A stretch of 64,000 nucleotides of DNA from Paracoccaceae bacterium (GTDB taxonomy: Bacteria; Pseudomonadota; Alphaproteobacteria; Rhodobacterales; Rhodobacteraceae). Each line of letters begins with the position of its first letter. The first letter of the stretch is position 1. The position numbers and the translations under genes are program-made. A model generated the notes under the pieces. It was not told where the DNA came from and did no database searches. It was given only the letters and a program-made list of their open reading frames with translations. The stretch lies in the NCBI GenBank assembly GCA_019454225.1, contig CP075370.1, forward strand, positions 3,714,001 through 3,778,000. Reading direction: 5' to 3'. Positions 8,698 to 17,630 of this stretch are shown one piece after another.

Positions 8698-9672
8698 ATG
8701 GCACCGAAACAGGAACTGGATGCGGCGATCGCCGAGGCGCAGGCGGCCCGGCGTTCGGGCGACGCATCCCGGGCCCGGGCCGTTCTGGCCGCCGTGGCGG
8801 CGGGCCATCTGGCGCATCTGCCGCCGGTGACCGCGCTCGGGCTGAACCGGCGGCTGCATGCGGCGCTGCTGCGGCAGGCCAAGGCCGATGGCGACCCGGT
8901 GGCGCGGGTGGGGTTTCAGGCGCATCTGGTGCCCCCGCCCGAGGTGCTGGACGGGATCACCGCCGCCGGCGGCGCGCTGCGTCAGGCCATGGTGCAGGCA
9001 GCGGCGCGGCCGATCCCCCGGGTGATCCATCAGGTCTGGATCGGCCCGCGTCCCCTGCCCCCGACAATTCCGGCCTGGGCCGCCCATGCGGAACGGCAGG
9101 GGTGGCGCCACCGGCTCTGGCGCGCGGCGGATCTGGCGGCGGCGGGGCATGACGCCGGTCCGGTCTTTGCCGAACGGCTGGCGGCGGGGGACTATCCCGG
9201 TGCGGTCGACGCGGCGCGCTATGCCATCCTGCTGGCCGAGGGCGGGGTCTATCTGGATGCCGACTGGTATCCGGCACGCGACGACATCGGCCTCGATCAC
9301 GCGATTCCCATGGCGGGTCTTGCCGCCCTGGCCGAGGACGTGCCGCGCCTGACCGGGCGCGGGTCGCTGCTGCTGGCCAATTCCCTGATCGCGGCGGCGC
9401 CGGACCATCCGGCAATCCGGCGGCTGGTCGAGATCCTGCCGCTGGCCGCTGCCGCCATGCCGGGCGCCCCGGCATGGTGGGCAACCGGCCCGCTGGTGTT
9501 CACGCTGGTCGCGCGGCAGGGGCCGGTGACAGTGCCCGCGCCCGGGATGGTGGAACCCGGCCTGCCCCCCGGCACCACGCTGGCCATGGCGATGGCGCGC
9601 GCGGCCGAGGTGCAGGCACGCGACGGCGGGATGCTGATTCCGTGGAAGCCGTGGGACGCGGCAGAGGGCTAG
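8698..9672 (+). CDS. GT32-like glycosyltransferase with DXD motif
   Basis: The 324-residue cytosolic protein has a helical N-terminal part to about residue 100. A Gly_transf_sug-type (OCH1/GT32-like) catalytic domain follows, opening with IPRVIHQVWIG. The metal-binding DXD lies in GGVYLDADWYPA near residue 190, preceded by the usual DAARYAILLAEGG helix. It likely adds a hexose to a surface glycan. I preferred the ATG at 8698 because the 39 residues upstream are cysteine-rich and look non-coding. It diverges from the ABC operon and its last 4 bases overlap the 3-prime end of the convergent deacetylase gene. Confidence 0.82.
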   Translation: MAPKQELDAAIAEAQAARRSGDASRARAVLAAVAAGHLAHLPPVTALGLNRRLHAALLRQAKADGDPVARVGFQAHLVPPPEVLDGITAAGGALRQAMVQAAARPIPRVIHQVWIGPRPLPPTIPAWAAHAERQGWRHRLWRAADLAAAGHDAGPVFAERLAAGDYPGAVDAARYAILLAEGGVYLDADWYPARDDIGLDHAIPMAGLAALAEDVPRLTGRGSLLLANSLIAAAPDHPAIRRLVEILPLAAAAMPGAPAWWATGPLVFTLVARQGPVTVPAPGMVEPGLPPGTTLAMAMARAAEVQARDGGMLIPWKPWDAAEG

Positions 9673-10373
9673 ACCAGGTCGTGCCCCGTCAGCCAGCGGC
9701 AGCCGGGATGGTCGCGCGTCGCCGCGACCAGGGCATCGAGAAACGCCCAGGCGGCGCCGTCATGCACCAGATGGTGCGACAGAATTCCCACCGGCCCCCC
9801 AGCCTGCACCGCGCGCGCCGTCTCGGCCATCAGCGCATCGGCAGGCCGCCCGCCCCGGGTGCCCCGCCAGTCGATGATGTCCACCTGCGTGTTGACCTGC
9901 GGCAGGACCCCGGGCCGGTTCGGGCCAAAGACCGACAGCGCCCGGAACCCGAGGCGCGGCAGCGTCGCGACCACATCCGGCGAGATGCGGTTCCAGGGCG
10001 GGACCAGCATCGGCACGAAACGCGGGCCGTGCAGGGACGACAGGTGCGAGAATCCCGCCGCCAGGTCCCCGGCGACCGTCGCGGCGGGGCGATGCGCGCC
10101 CAGTTCCTGCGCCTTCTCGCCCGCCGCCGCGTGATTTGTGTGCCGCCAGCCATGAACCGCCACCGCGACCCCGGGCTGGGCCGCCAGCCGTCGGGCCAGA
10201 TCGGCTCCGGATGGCGCGGGGATCGCCGCCACCGTCACCGGCACGCCGAGCGCGAGCAGACGGTCGAGCGCGTCGGTCGGCACCACCGCATCGTCGTCGC
10301 GCAGCCACAGATCGGCGGTCAGGCCGCGTTCGGCCGCTCCGTCCAGCACCCGGCGCAGCATGTCGGCCGTCAT
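9669..10373 (-). CDS. Polysaccharide deacetylase (NodB-like) family protein
   Basis: The 234-residue protein resembles the NodB/CE4 carbohydrate esterase fold. LWLRDDDAVVP near residue 22 supplies the Asp pair, and AVHGWRHTNH near residue 72 supplies the metal-binding H-x3-H. It ends with VGILSHHLVHD. It probably removes N-acetyl groups from a polysaccharide. There is no signal peptide, so it may act on a lipid-linked intermediate in the cytoplasm. It overlaps the upstream GT4 gene by ATGA, which ties it to that transferase. It is shorter than typical CE4 enzymes and could have a divergent substrate. Confidence 0.75.
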   Translation of the reverse strand: MTADMLRRVLDGAAERGLTADLWLRDDDAVVPTDALDRLLALGVPVTVAAIPAPSGADLARRLAAQPGVAVAVHGWRHTNHAAAGEKAQELGAHRPAATVAGDLAAGFSHLSSLHGPRFVPMLVPPWNRISPDVVATLPRLGFRALSVFGPNRPGVLPQVNTQVDIIDWRGTRGGRPADALMAETARAVQAGGPVGILSHHLVHDGAAWAFLDALVAATRDHPGCRWLTGHDLV

Positions 10374-11446
10374 GCGGCGGCCGCCTGCCGCAGGGCCCGG
10401 TCGAACCCGCGCGCGGCCGAGGCCAGCGAATGCCGCGCGGCAACCCGCGCCTGTGCCGCGCCCGCCATGCGCGCCCGCAGCCCGTCATCGGCCACAAGGC
10501 GCGACAGACCCGCAGCCAGCGCCGCCACGTCGCCGGACCCGGCCAGAATCCCCGTCTCGCCGTCGCAGACGACCTCGGGCACGCCCGCGGTCCGGAACGC
10601 GACAACCGGCAGGCCCGCCGCCTGCGCCTCGAGATAGGCCAGGCCATAGGCCTCGCCGCAGCCCGGCCAGGCATAGACCGACCCCTGCGACATCAGGCGC
10701 AGGACGTCGTCCGGGGCCAGTTGCCCGGCAAGGCGCACCCGGTCACCGAACGGCGCGAACAGGGCGGCGACCTCGGCGCGCATCTCGCCATCGCCCGCCA
10801 CCGTCAGCCGCCAGTCGCCGGAAACCCGCGCCAGCGCGGCGGCAAGGTGGCGATAGCTTTCCATCTTGTCGCCGGGGCGCATCATGGCAACGGTCACTAG
10901 ATGGCCAGGCTCGGGCATGGGGGGCAGAGGCGTGGTGTCGACGAAAGGCGCCAGCCGCAGCGTGCGGACCCCGGGCAGCGCCTGATGCAGCCCGGCCTCG
11001 TCCCGCGCGGTCAGGCAGATGTTCAGCGCCGCCTGCGCGGCCCCCTCGCGCACGCGCGCCTGCATCGCGGCCCACAGCCCGATGTCGCGCCGCGCCGACA
11101 GCGATGTCTCGACCGTCAGATAGGGCAGGCCGAACCGCGCCCCAAGCGCGGGGCCGATCAGGTCGGGCGCCTTGTAGTAGGGGTGATAGCAGAGGAAGGC
11201 ATCGGGCGGCCCCTCGGCGGCCCAGTCGGCGGCGATGCGGTCGCGTTCCGCCGCGGCGGTCGCGGCAATCCGGTCATGTCCGGCCCGGTCGGCCGGATCG
11301 CGCAGGAAGGCGCGCAGGTCCGACACGACGCCCGCCTGGTGACCGGCCACCGCCAGCGCGCGCAGGATCAGCCGCGCCATCAGGCGGTCGCCCGACGGCA
11401 CCGGATGGTCGGGCGCCTTCAGCGGCGCGTAGAACGCGACGCGCAT
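10370..11446 (-). CDS. Glycosyltransferase family 4
   Basis: The 358-residue GT-B enzyme begins MRVAFYAPLKAPDHPVPSGDR, a common N-terminus of GT4 enzymes in Rhodobacterales polysaccharide loci. The C-terminal donor domain contains TVAGDGEMRAEVAALF and the acid-rich GCGEAYGLAYLEAQAAGLPVV segment with the conserved E-x7-E. The start at 11446 lies 7 nt after the stop of the secreted lyase-like gene, and the end overlaps the deacetylase by 4 bases. The three minus-strand genes thus form one operon. An upstream in-frame start would overlap the lyase gene and was rejected. Confidence 0.88.
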   Translation of the reverse strand: MRVAFYAPLKAPDHPVPSGDRLMARLILRALAVAGHQAGVVSDLRAFLRDPADRAGHDRIAATAAAERDRIAADWAAEGPPDAFLCYHPYYKAPDLIGPALGARFGLPYLTVETSLSARRDIGLWAAMQARVREGAAQAALNICLTARDEAGLHQALPGVRTLRLAPFVDTTPLPPMPEPGHLVTVAMMRPGDKMESYRHLAAALARVSGDWRLTVAGDGEMRAEVAALFAPFGDRVRLAGQLAPDDVLRLMSQGSVYAWPGCGEAYGLAYLEAQAAGLPVVAFRTAGVPEVVCDGETGILAGSGDVAALAAGLSRLVADDGLRARMAGAAQARVAARHSLASAARGFDRALRQAAAA

Positions 11447-11453
11447 CCGCCCC

Positions 11454-12419
11454 CTAGCCCTGCCCCGCCACGGCCGCGCACAGCGCCGCATCGGCCAGCA
11501 CATCCATGCAATCCGGCGAGCGCACGAAATCGTCATAGAACAGCGTCCAGGGATCGGGCGCGCCGTCGCGGTAGGGGCCGAACTTGAAATACTGGTTCTG
11601 GCCCAGACCCTTGTCGTTGTGCCCGACATTGCCCTTCACCGTCACGATGCGCTTGCCGTTGGCAAAGACCTCCAGATGGCCGGTCCCGTCCGGCCCCGGA
11701 AGCGACCAGATCGCAAAGTCGATCCAGCCATCGCCCGGCGCGGGCAGCGGATTGCCGTAGGTGACATGCAAGGTCCTGTCGGTGCAGGCCGTGAAGCGCG
11801 GATCATCGGCCTCGGAAAATCCCGGCGCGGCGGCAACCAGAAGGCGCATCTGGTTCGTCTCGGGGCGCAGCCAGGCGGGCGTCTGGCCCTCGGGACACGC
11901 GGCAATCCCGGTTCCCGGCGGGACCGAGGGCGGGGCGTGGTTCGTCTCGACCGTGATGAACAGCTTGCCGCGCGTCATCCGGAAGGCAAGGTAGGGGCTG
12001 AAATCGCCCTCGGCCTCGGGTCCGATCTCGCGCTTCCACTGCGCGATCAGGTAGCGATGGTCGTCCTGCGGGATCGGGTCGCCGAAGCGCACCGAAAACC
12101 CGTACCACACGCCCCGGTCATAGGGCACGCGCAGCGCCGTGCGTTCCCAGATCTCGGCGCGTTCCGAACAGCCGTCGTCGGTCGGTTTGCACAGCGACAC
12201 GACCGACAGCTTCAGCGCGCCCTGACCGTTCCGCACCACTTCGGGCTGGAAGGTCACGGTGCCCGCCGCCTGTTCGGCGTTCTCGCGGTAGTAAAGCCCG
12301 CCATCGGCGGCAAAATCGGCACCCTCGAACCCATCGCGCAGAACCATTGCCGTCGGGTCGGCCAGCGCCGCCGCCGCCGTCATCGCCAGGGCAATCCCCG
12401 CAGTCACCGTTCCGCGCAT
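11454..12419 (-). CDS. Secreted heparin-lyase-I-like (Polysacc_lyase family) protein
   Basis: The 321-residue protein has a clear Sec signal peptide (cleavage after AAALA, near residue 20). The remainder resembles the Polysacc_lyase/heparin lyase I jelly-roll family: an N-terminal DGFEG, then CSERAEIWERT, VWYGFSVRFGD, YLIAQWK and a late KFGPYRDG. Such proteins cleave uronic-acid-containing glycans by beta-elimination in the periplasm or outside the cell. Four or more cysteines suggest disulfides. It is the first gene of the operon with the GT4 transferase and deacetylase, so it may trim or release the polymer they make. Catalytic activity is inferred, not shown. Confidence 0.75.
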   Translation of the reverse strand: MRGTVTAGIALAMTAAAALADPTAMVLRDGFEGADFAADGGLYYRENAEQAAGTVTFQPEVVRNGQGALKLSVVSLCKPTDDGCSERAEIWERTALRVPYDRGVWYGFSVRFGDPIPQDDHRYLIAQWKREIGPEAEGDFSPYLAFRMTRGKLFITVETNHAPPSVPPGTGIAACPEGQTPAWLRPETNQMRLLVAAAPGFSEADDPRFTACTDRTLHVTYGNPLPAPGDGWIDFAIWSLPGPDGTGHLEVFANGKRIVTVKGNVGHNDKGLGQNQYFKFGPYRDGAPDPWTLFYDDFVRSPDCMDVLADAALCAAVAGQG

Positions 12420-12558
12420 CCGATCCTCCGCTGCCGCTCCGGCGACGAACCTAGCCGCGACATCGCGGCATGGCGACAGCTAAGTGATCCCGGGCGCCTT
12501 GACTTCACGGGGGAATGACCCGACCACCGCAGGGCTTTCACCGATATGGGAGGGTCCG

Positions 12559-13896
12559 ATGCCGGATGCGCCTTACGACAGGCTGATGGCCGCGATCGCA
12601 TCGCGCCAGGCGCGGGTGGGGGTGATCGGGCTGGGCTATGTCGGCCTGCCGCTGGCGATCGCGGTCGCGCGTGCCGGGTTCCCCGTGACCGGCTTCGACA
12701 TCGACCCCGCCAAGATCGAGGCGGTGGCGGCGGGGCAGAGCTACATCGAGGCGGTGCCCGACATCGCGCTGCGCGAAGCGGTCTTCGCCGGCAGGTTCGC
12801 CGCGACAACCGATTTCGCGGCGCTTGGCGCCTGCGACGTGGTGGTGATCTGCGTCCCGACGCCGCTGACCCGCCACCGCGAACCCGACCTGTCCTTCGTC
12901 ACGTCGACCTGCCGGTCGATCTCCGCCTGCCTGCGCCCGGGGCAGTTGATCGTGCTGGAATCCACCACCTACCCGGGCACGACCGACGGCCCGGTGCGCG
13001 CAATCCTCGAAGAGACCGGCCTGCGGTCCGGCAGCGATTTCTTCCTCGGCTTCTCGCCCGAGCGCGAGGACCCCGGAAACCGCGCCTTCGATACCGCGAC
13101 GATCCCCAAGGTCGTGGCAGGTGACGGGGCCGAGGCGGGCGCACTGGTCGCCGCCTTCTACGGCGCCTGCGTCGACCGCGTGGTGCCGGTGTCCACGACC
13201 GCCACGGCCGAGGCGGTGAAGATCACCGAGAACGTGTTCCGCGCGGTGAACATCGCGCTCGTGAACGAGTTGAAGCTGATCTACGACGCGATGGGGATCG
13301 ACGTCTGGGAAGTGATCGAGGCGGCCAAGACCAAGCCCTTCGGCTTCATGCCCTTCTACCCCGGCCCCGGGCTGGGTGGCCACTGCATCCCGATCGACCC
13401 GTTCTACCTGACCTGGAAGTCGCGCGAGTACGACATGACCACCCGCTTCATCGAACTCGCGGGCGAGATCAACGCCGGAATGCCCGCGCATGTGGTCGCT
13501 CGACTGGCCGAGGCGCTTGACCGGCGGCTGGGCCGCGCGCTCAGCCGCAGCCGGGTTCTGGTGCTGGGACTGGCCTACAAGAAGAACGTGCCCGACATCC
13601 GCGAAAGCCCGGCCCTGCGGCTGATCGAACTGCTGGAGGAACGCGGGGCCAGTGCCGCCTATCACGACCCCTTCGTGCCCGCCATTCCGCGCACGCGGGC
13701 CTATGGCGCGCTGATGGGGCGCGCATCGGTGCCGCTGGACGCCGCGACGATCGAGGGCTTCGACGCCGTGCTGATCGCCACCGACCACGATGCGCTCGAC
13801 TATGCGCTGATCGCAGGACACGCCGCACTGGTGATCGACACGCGCAATGCCATCGCGCGGCGCGGGCTGCCGATGGACCGGGTGGTCAAGGCGTGA
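12559..13896 (+). CDS. UDP-N-acetylhexosamine/UDP-sugar 6-dehydrogenase (WbpA/TviB/WecC type)
   Basis: The 445-residue NAD-dependent dehydrogenase oxidises C6 of a UDP-sugar to a uronic acid. The N-terminal Rossmann motif is VIGLGYVGLPLAIAVARAGF. The catalytic cysteine lies at about residue 276 in GLGGHCIPIDPFYL, and the C-terminal domain has the signature GLAYKKNVPDIRESPALRLIE. The overall pattern (GGHCIPIDP) fits the UDP-GlcNAc/ManNAc dehydrogenases better than UDP-glucose dehydrogenase. I chose the ATG at 12559, preceded by GGGAGGG. Its last 4 bases overlap the phosphoesterase gene. It would supply an acidic sugar, the kind of residue that the neighbouring lyase-like protein might recognise. 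Confidence 0.9.
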   Translation: MPDAPYDRLMAAIASRQARVGVIGLGYVGLPLAIAVARAGFPVTGFDIDPAKIEAVAAGQSYIEAVPDIALREAVFAGRFAATTDFAALGACDVVVICVPTPLTRHREPDLSFVTSTCRSISACLRPGQLIVLESTTYPGTTDGPVRAILEETGLRSGSDFFLGFSPEREDPGNRAFDTATIPKVVAGDGAEAGALVAAFYGACVDRVVPVSTTATAEAVKITENVFRAVNIALVNELKLIYDAMGIDVWEVIEAAKTKPFGFMPFYPGPGLGGHCIPIDPFYLTWKSREYDMTTRFIELAGEINAGMPAHVVARLAEALDRRLGRALSRSRVLVLGLAYKKNVPDIRESPALRLIELLEERGASAAYHDPFVPAIPRTRAYGALMGRASVPLDAATIEGFDAVLIATDHDALDYALIAGHAALVIDTRNAIARRGLPMDRVVKA

Positions 13897-15482
13897 CGCT
13901 GCCGCCCGTCGCCGTCATCGCCGACGCGCACCGCGCCGAGATCGCGGCCGACCCGGGCGCCGACGGCGTGGTGCTGAACGGCCGGCAGGTCTGGCTTCGG
14001 CCCTGGGACGACGTGGTGACGGCGTCACGCGCGGTGAACGAAAGCCCCGCGCTGTTCGACGCCGCGATCGAGCGGGTGCAGGCGCGCGGCATCCGGCATG
14101 TCGTCCTGCTGGGCGACTACACCGATGCGGGACAGACCGGCGCGACGGCCGCGCTGGCGGCACGGCTGGCCCTGTGGCGCGACCGGGCGGGACTGGTGTT
14201 CCACGCCCTGCCCGGCAACCACGACATGTGGGGCGTCGCAGGCAAGCACAGCGCCGCCCGCGTGCTGCGCGCCGACGGCGGCAGCGTCAGTGTCAGCAGC
14301 GACCCGGACCTGCCGGGCGCCGGGCCCGGCAGGATCCTGTCCCCCGGGATGCGCATCGCCGGGCAGGCCGATGCGCTGCGGGCGATGGCGGGCTTCGGCT
14401 ACATGCGCCGCCCCGGCGATCTGCACTGGGAAAGCCCCTTCGGCGCGGACGACCGGCCAGACGCCCGCCAGCACGTCATGCAGGCGCGCGACGGCAGCGT
14501 TTCGCACCGCGTGCTCGACGCATCCTATCTGGTGGAACCGGCGGCGGGCCTGTGGCTGCTGATGCTGGATGCCAATGTCTGGGAACCGCGCCCGGGCATC
14601 GCCGACCCGCGCCGCAAGCGTGCCTTCCTCGACCCGTCCGATGCGGGCTGGACGGCCGTGGTGGCGCAGCGTCCCCGCCTGATCGACTGGGTTGCCGGGG
14701 TTGCGGCGCGGGCGCGGGCTGGCGGCAAGACGCTGCTGGCGCTGTCGCACTACCCCCTGCGCGATCCGTTCGGGGCTGCAGGCACGGGGCTGGGGCATCT
14801 GGGCCATGCCACGCTGTCGCGCCGGGCCCCGGACCCTGCGGTGGCACAGGTTCTGGCCGATGCGGGCGTCACGCTGCACCTTGGCGGCCACATGCACGTG
14901 CGGGGCGAAAGCCGGGGCGGCGGGCTCCGGGACGTGGCGGTGCCGTCGCTGGTGGCATGGCCGCCCGGCTTTGCGGTGGTGCACCCCGGCGATGGCGGGC
15001 GGGTCGAACAGGTCTCGCTGGGCGATGTGCCCTGCGATCGCGCGCTGATGGCGATCTATGCCGCGCAGGGCGCCGATGGCGAAGGCGCAGCGGCACGGAC
15101 CATCGGTGACTTCCTTCTGGCGCAGGCGCGCGCGCGGGCGATCCGCCGCCACCTGCCGCGCGACTGGCCGCCGGGGGCCGCGGCGCTGCTGGCAGGCAGT
15201 CTGGCCGATCTGGCGCAGGGCCTGGGCCTGCCCGGCGATGGCGTCCTGGGCCGGGTGGCCGGACGCGATCTTGCGGCCGACTGGCATGTGCTGCGCCCTG
15301 GCGCCACCCCGGCCGAGGCGGCGATTCCCGCCGATCGCGCCCGCGCCTATGCCCGGCTGTCCGCCGCCCTGACCGCCAGCGCACCGCGCCTGCCCTCCGA
15401 TCTGGCCGCGCTGGCACGGGTGATCGGGCACCTGTCGCGCCTTACCTCGGGGCTGGTCGCGCCAGACGGCGCAGCACCCTGA
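13893..15482 (+). CDS. Calcineurin-like metallophosphoesterase
   Basis: The 529-residue protein carries all five metallophosphatase blocks: DAH (residues 11-13), GDYTD (about 74), GNHD (108-111), SHYPL (about 286) and GGHMHVRG (about 330). It should bind two metal ions and hydrolyse a phosphomonoester or diester. There is no signal peptide. A C-terminal region of about 190 residues after the catalytic core is alpha-helical and of unknown role. The GTG start at 13893 forms a GTGA overlap with the UDP-sugar dehydrogenase stop, so the two are translationally coupled. Its substrate is unknown. The 3-prime end overlaps that of the convergent hypothetical gene by 41 bases. Confidence 0.85.
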   Translation: MTLPPVAVIADAHRAEIAADPGADGVVLNGRQVWLRPWDDVVTASRAVNESPALFDAAIERVQARGIRHVVLLGDYTDAGQTGATAALAARLALWRDRAGLVFHALPGNHDMWGVAGKHSAARVLRADGGSVSVSSDPDLPGAGPGRILSPGMRIAGQADALRAMAGFGYMRRPGDLHWESPFGADDRPDARQHVMQARDGSVSHRVLDASYLVEPAAGLWLLMLDANVWEPRPGIADPRRKRAFLDPSDAGWTAVVAQRPRLIDWVAGVAARARAGGKTLLALSHYPLRDPFGAAGTGLGHLGHATLSRRAPDPAVAQVLADAGVTLHLGGHMHVRGESRGGGLRDVAVPSLVAWPPGFAVVHPGDGGRVEQVSLGDVPCDRALMAIYAAQGADGEGAAARTIGDFLLAQARARAIRRHLPRDWPPGAAALLAGSLADLAQGLGLPGDGVLGRVAGRDLAADWHVLRPGATPAEAAIPADRARAYARLSAALTASAPRLPSDLAALARVIGHLSRLTSGLVAPDGAAP

Positions 15483-16506
15483 CGGCCCCCTGCCCCGCCA
15501 GCCCGGCCAGCATTGTTCCGACCGACCAGACAAGCCCCGCGATCCCCGCAACCAGCGCCCAGCCGGTATCGACCAGCCGCACCGTCGCCCGCAGGAACCG
15601 TGTCTTGCCCAGGACCTCGGCCCGCCCGACAGCGCGCGGGCCCAGCGCCACGGCGGCATCCGCGACCCGCGTCGCCTCGGCACCGCTGTCGGCCAGCCGC
15701 ATCAGGTGCAGCGCCCCCTCGGTGCCCAGGGCGGCGCGCATCCGCCCCGCATCCTCGGCAAGCCGGGCCAGCGGTGCCAGCGCATCGGGGCGGAACGCCC
15801 GCGCCACGTCGTCCAGGCTGCGTGCCCGGGCCAGCGCAGGCAGGTCGGCCCCGGCCCGGACACCGGCGATCACCGAGGCTTCCAGCGCGGGCGAAAGCAC
15901 CCGCATGCCGCGCGCCGCCCGGGCCAGCGCCGCCCCCGCCTTGAGCGTCGCCGAACTGCCGCCCGAGGCCAGCACAAGGGCCGTCGCCCCCAGCCCGACG
16001 ACCGACAATGCCAGATCCACCTCGTCGATCTCGTCGCCAAGCATCCAGTCCGTCCCCGCCTTGACGAGGCCGCGCACATCCTCGACCGGTGTCAGCAGGA
16101 TCGGCCCCTTGCAGACCAGCACGTTCGACAGGGTGCAGGCCCGGATGTCCCAGGCGCAGGCAAGGCAGTCGTCGGCCATTGCCAGCATGCCGAAGTCGGC
16201 CGCGCGCAGATCGGCAAAGGTCTCGGGAAGAGGAACGGCACGCTCGGCAGCGACGGCGGCCAGCGCGTCGAGCGCAACCCAGTTGCGCGGGTCTTCGGCC
16301 AGCCGGGCGGCGATCAGGGCCGAAATCCGGTCGGGTGTGGCGGCGCGGGCCATGGCGCGGTCGGTCGCGGCCACGATCTCGGCCGCAGTGGCGGCACGCA
16401 GCGGCGCGAGCATCGGGTCGGCGGCGACCAGCGCCGCCGCCTGCCACGTCATCGCCGCCGCGCCGAGCGCGACAAGGAACAGGACGGCGCGCGCCGCCCG
16501 TCTCAC
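15442..16506 (-). CDS. Conserved hypothetical membrane-anchored protein with four-cysteine motif
   Basis: I do not recognise a named family in this 354-residue protein. It has an N-terminal hydrophobic helix (residues 5-28). A helical domain follows with four clustered cysteines at 114, 117, 124 and 132 (CLAC, ACT, VCKG). There is a hydrophobic segment at about 165-185 and a C-terminal helix (about 318-340) before a basic tail. The cysteines could form disulfides if exported, or bind metal. The GTG start overlaps the trpS stop in a GTGA junction, so translation probably depends on trpS. A role in membrane or envelope processes is possible, but nothing in the sequence fixes it. Confidence 0.75.
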   Translation of the reverse strand: MRRAARAVLFLVALGAAAMTWQAAALVAADPMLAPLRAATAAEIVAATDRAMARAATPDRISALIAARLAEDPRNWVALDALAAVAAERAVPLPETFADLRAADFGMLAMADDCLACAWDIRACTLSNVLVCKGPILLTPVEDVRGLVKAGTDWMLGDEIDEVDLALSVVGLGATALVLASGGSSATLKAGAALARAARGMRVLSPALEASVIAGVRAGADLPALARARSLDDVARAFRPDALAPLARLAEDAGRMRAALGTEGALHLMRLADSGAEATRVADAAVALGPRAVGRAEVLGKTRFLRATVRLVDTGWALVAGIAGLVWSVGTMLAGLAGQGAVRVLRRLARPAPR

Positions 16507-17546
16507 CGGCGGCGAGACCGGATCATCCCCACGATGTCATGGACCTGATCCAGCACCGGCCGCGCGATGGCCTCGGCCCTGTCGGCCCCCTCGCCAAGGA
16601 TACGGTCGATCTCGGCGGGGTCCTGCATCAGGTCGACCATGCGCGTCGTGATCGGTTCCAGCTTCGCCACAGCCAGATCGGCCAGTGCGGGCTTGAAGGT
16701 GCCGAAGGCGGCCCCGGCGTACTGGGCGATCACCTGTTCCGCACTGATGCCGCCAAGCGCGGCATAGATGTTGACCAGGTTGCGCGCCTCGGGGCGGTCC
16801 TTCAGCCCGTCCAGCGTTTCGGGCAGCGGCGCGGGATCGGTCTTGGCCTTGCGGATCTTCCTGGCGATGGTGTCGGCGTCATCGGTCAGGTTGATGCGGC
16901 TCTGGTCCGAGGGGTCGGACTTCGACATCTTGCTGGTCCCGTCGCGCAGCGACATCACGCGGGTGGCGGCGCCCTCGATCACCGGCTCGGTGATCGGGAA
17001 GAAGTTCACGCCGTAGTCGTGGTTGAACTTCATGGCGATGTCGCGGGTCAGTTCCAGGTGCTGCTTCTGGTCCTCGCCCACCGGCACATGGGTGGCCTTG
17101 TAGGCCAGGATGTCGGCGGCCATCAGCGAGGGATAGGCCAGCAGCCCCAGCGAGGAATTCTCGGCGTTCTTGCCGGCCTTGTCCTTGAACTGGGTCATCC
17201 GGTGCATCCAGCCGATGCGCGCCACGCAGTTGAAGATCCAGGCAAGCTCGGCATGGGCGGAAACCTGGCTCTGGTTGAACAGGATCGACCGCGCCGGGTC
17301 GATGCCTGCCGCGATGAAGCCCGCCGCCGCCTCGCGCGTCTGCCTGCGCAGCTTCTCGGGATCCTGCCAGACGGTGATCGCGTGCATGTCGACGAGGCAA
17401 TAGACCGTCTCGATCCCCTCGTCCTGCTTTTCCACGAAGCGCTTCAGCGCGCCGAGATAGTTGCCGAGCGTCAGCCCCCCCGAGGGCTGGATGCCCGAGA
17501 AGATGCGCGTCGGGAAAGCCTGAGGCGTTTGGACCGGCTCGGCCAT
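16503..17546 (-). CDS. trpS: Tryptophan--tRNA ligase
   Basis: The 347-residue class I aminoacyl-tRNA synthetase charges tRNA-Trp with tryptophan in the cytoplasm. Its ATP-binding motifs are the HIGH variant GNYLGALK near residue 27 and the KMSKS loop in [11 protein letters not shown] near residue 205. The [18 protein letters not shown] opening is diagnostic of TrpS. I chose the ATG at 17546 because a GGAG ribosome site lies 7 nt upstream. A further upstream ATG adds 17 residues with no homology feature. Length is slightly above the usual 330. The stop overlaps the GTG of the downstream hypothetical gene. Confidence 0.97.
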   Translation of the reverse strand: MAEPVQTPQAFPTRIFSGIQPSGGLTLGNYLGALKRFVEKQDEGIETVYCLVDMHAITVWQDPEKLRRQTREAAAGFIAAGIDPARSILFNQSQVSAHAELAWIFNCVARIGWMHRMTQFKDKAGKNAENSSLGLLAYPSLMAADILAYKATHVPVGEDQKQHLELTRDIAMKFNHDYGVNFFPITEPVIEGAATRVMSLRDGTSKMSKSDPSDQSRINLTDDADTIARKIRKAKTDPAPLPETLDGLKDRPEARNLVNIYAALGGISAEQVIAQYAGAAFGTFKPALADLAVAKLEPITTRMVDLMQDPAEIDRILGEGADRAEAIARPVLDQVHDIVGMIRSRRR

Positions 17547-17630
17547 GGGATGCTCCGTCTGGTAATGGGTGCCGCGACGGCTTATCGCTGGCGGCACGGG
17601 GCGTCAATCACGGCCCCTGGAGACCCCGCG

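Noticed and set aside
16089-17630. Long upstream extension of the rhomboid reading frame
   Set aside because: The first 514 codons are antisense to trpS and the four-cysteine gene and show no motif. A ribosome site and membrane helix start at 17631.
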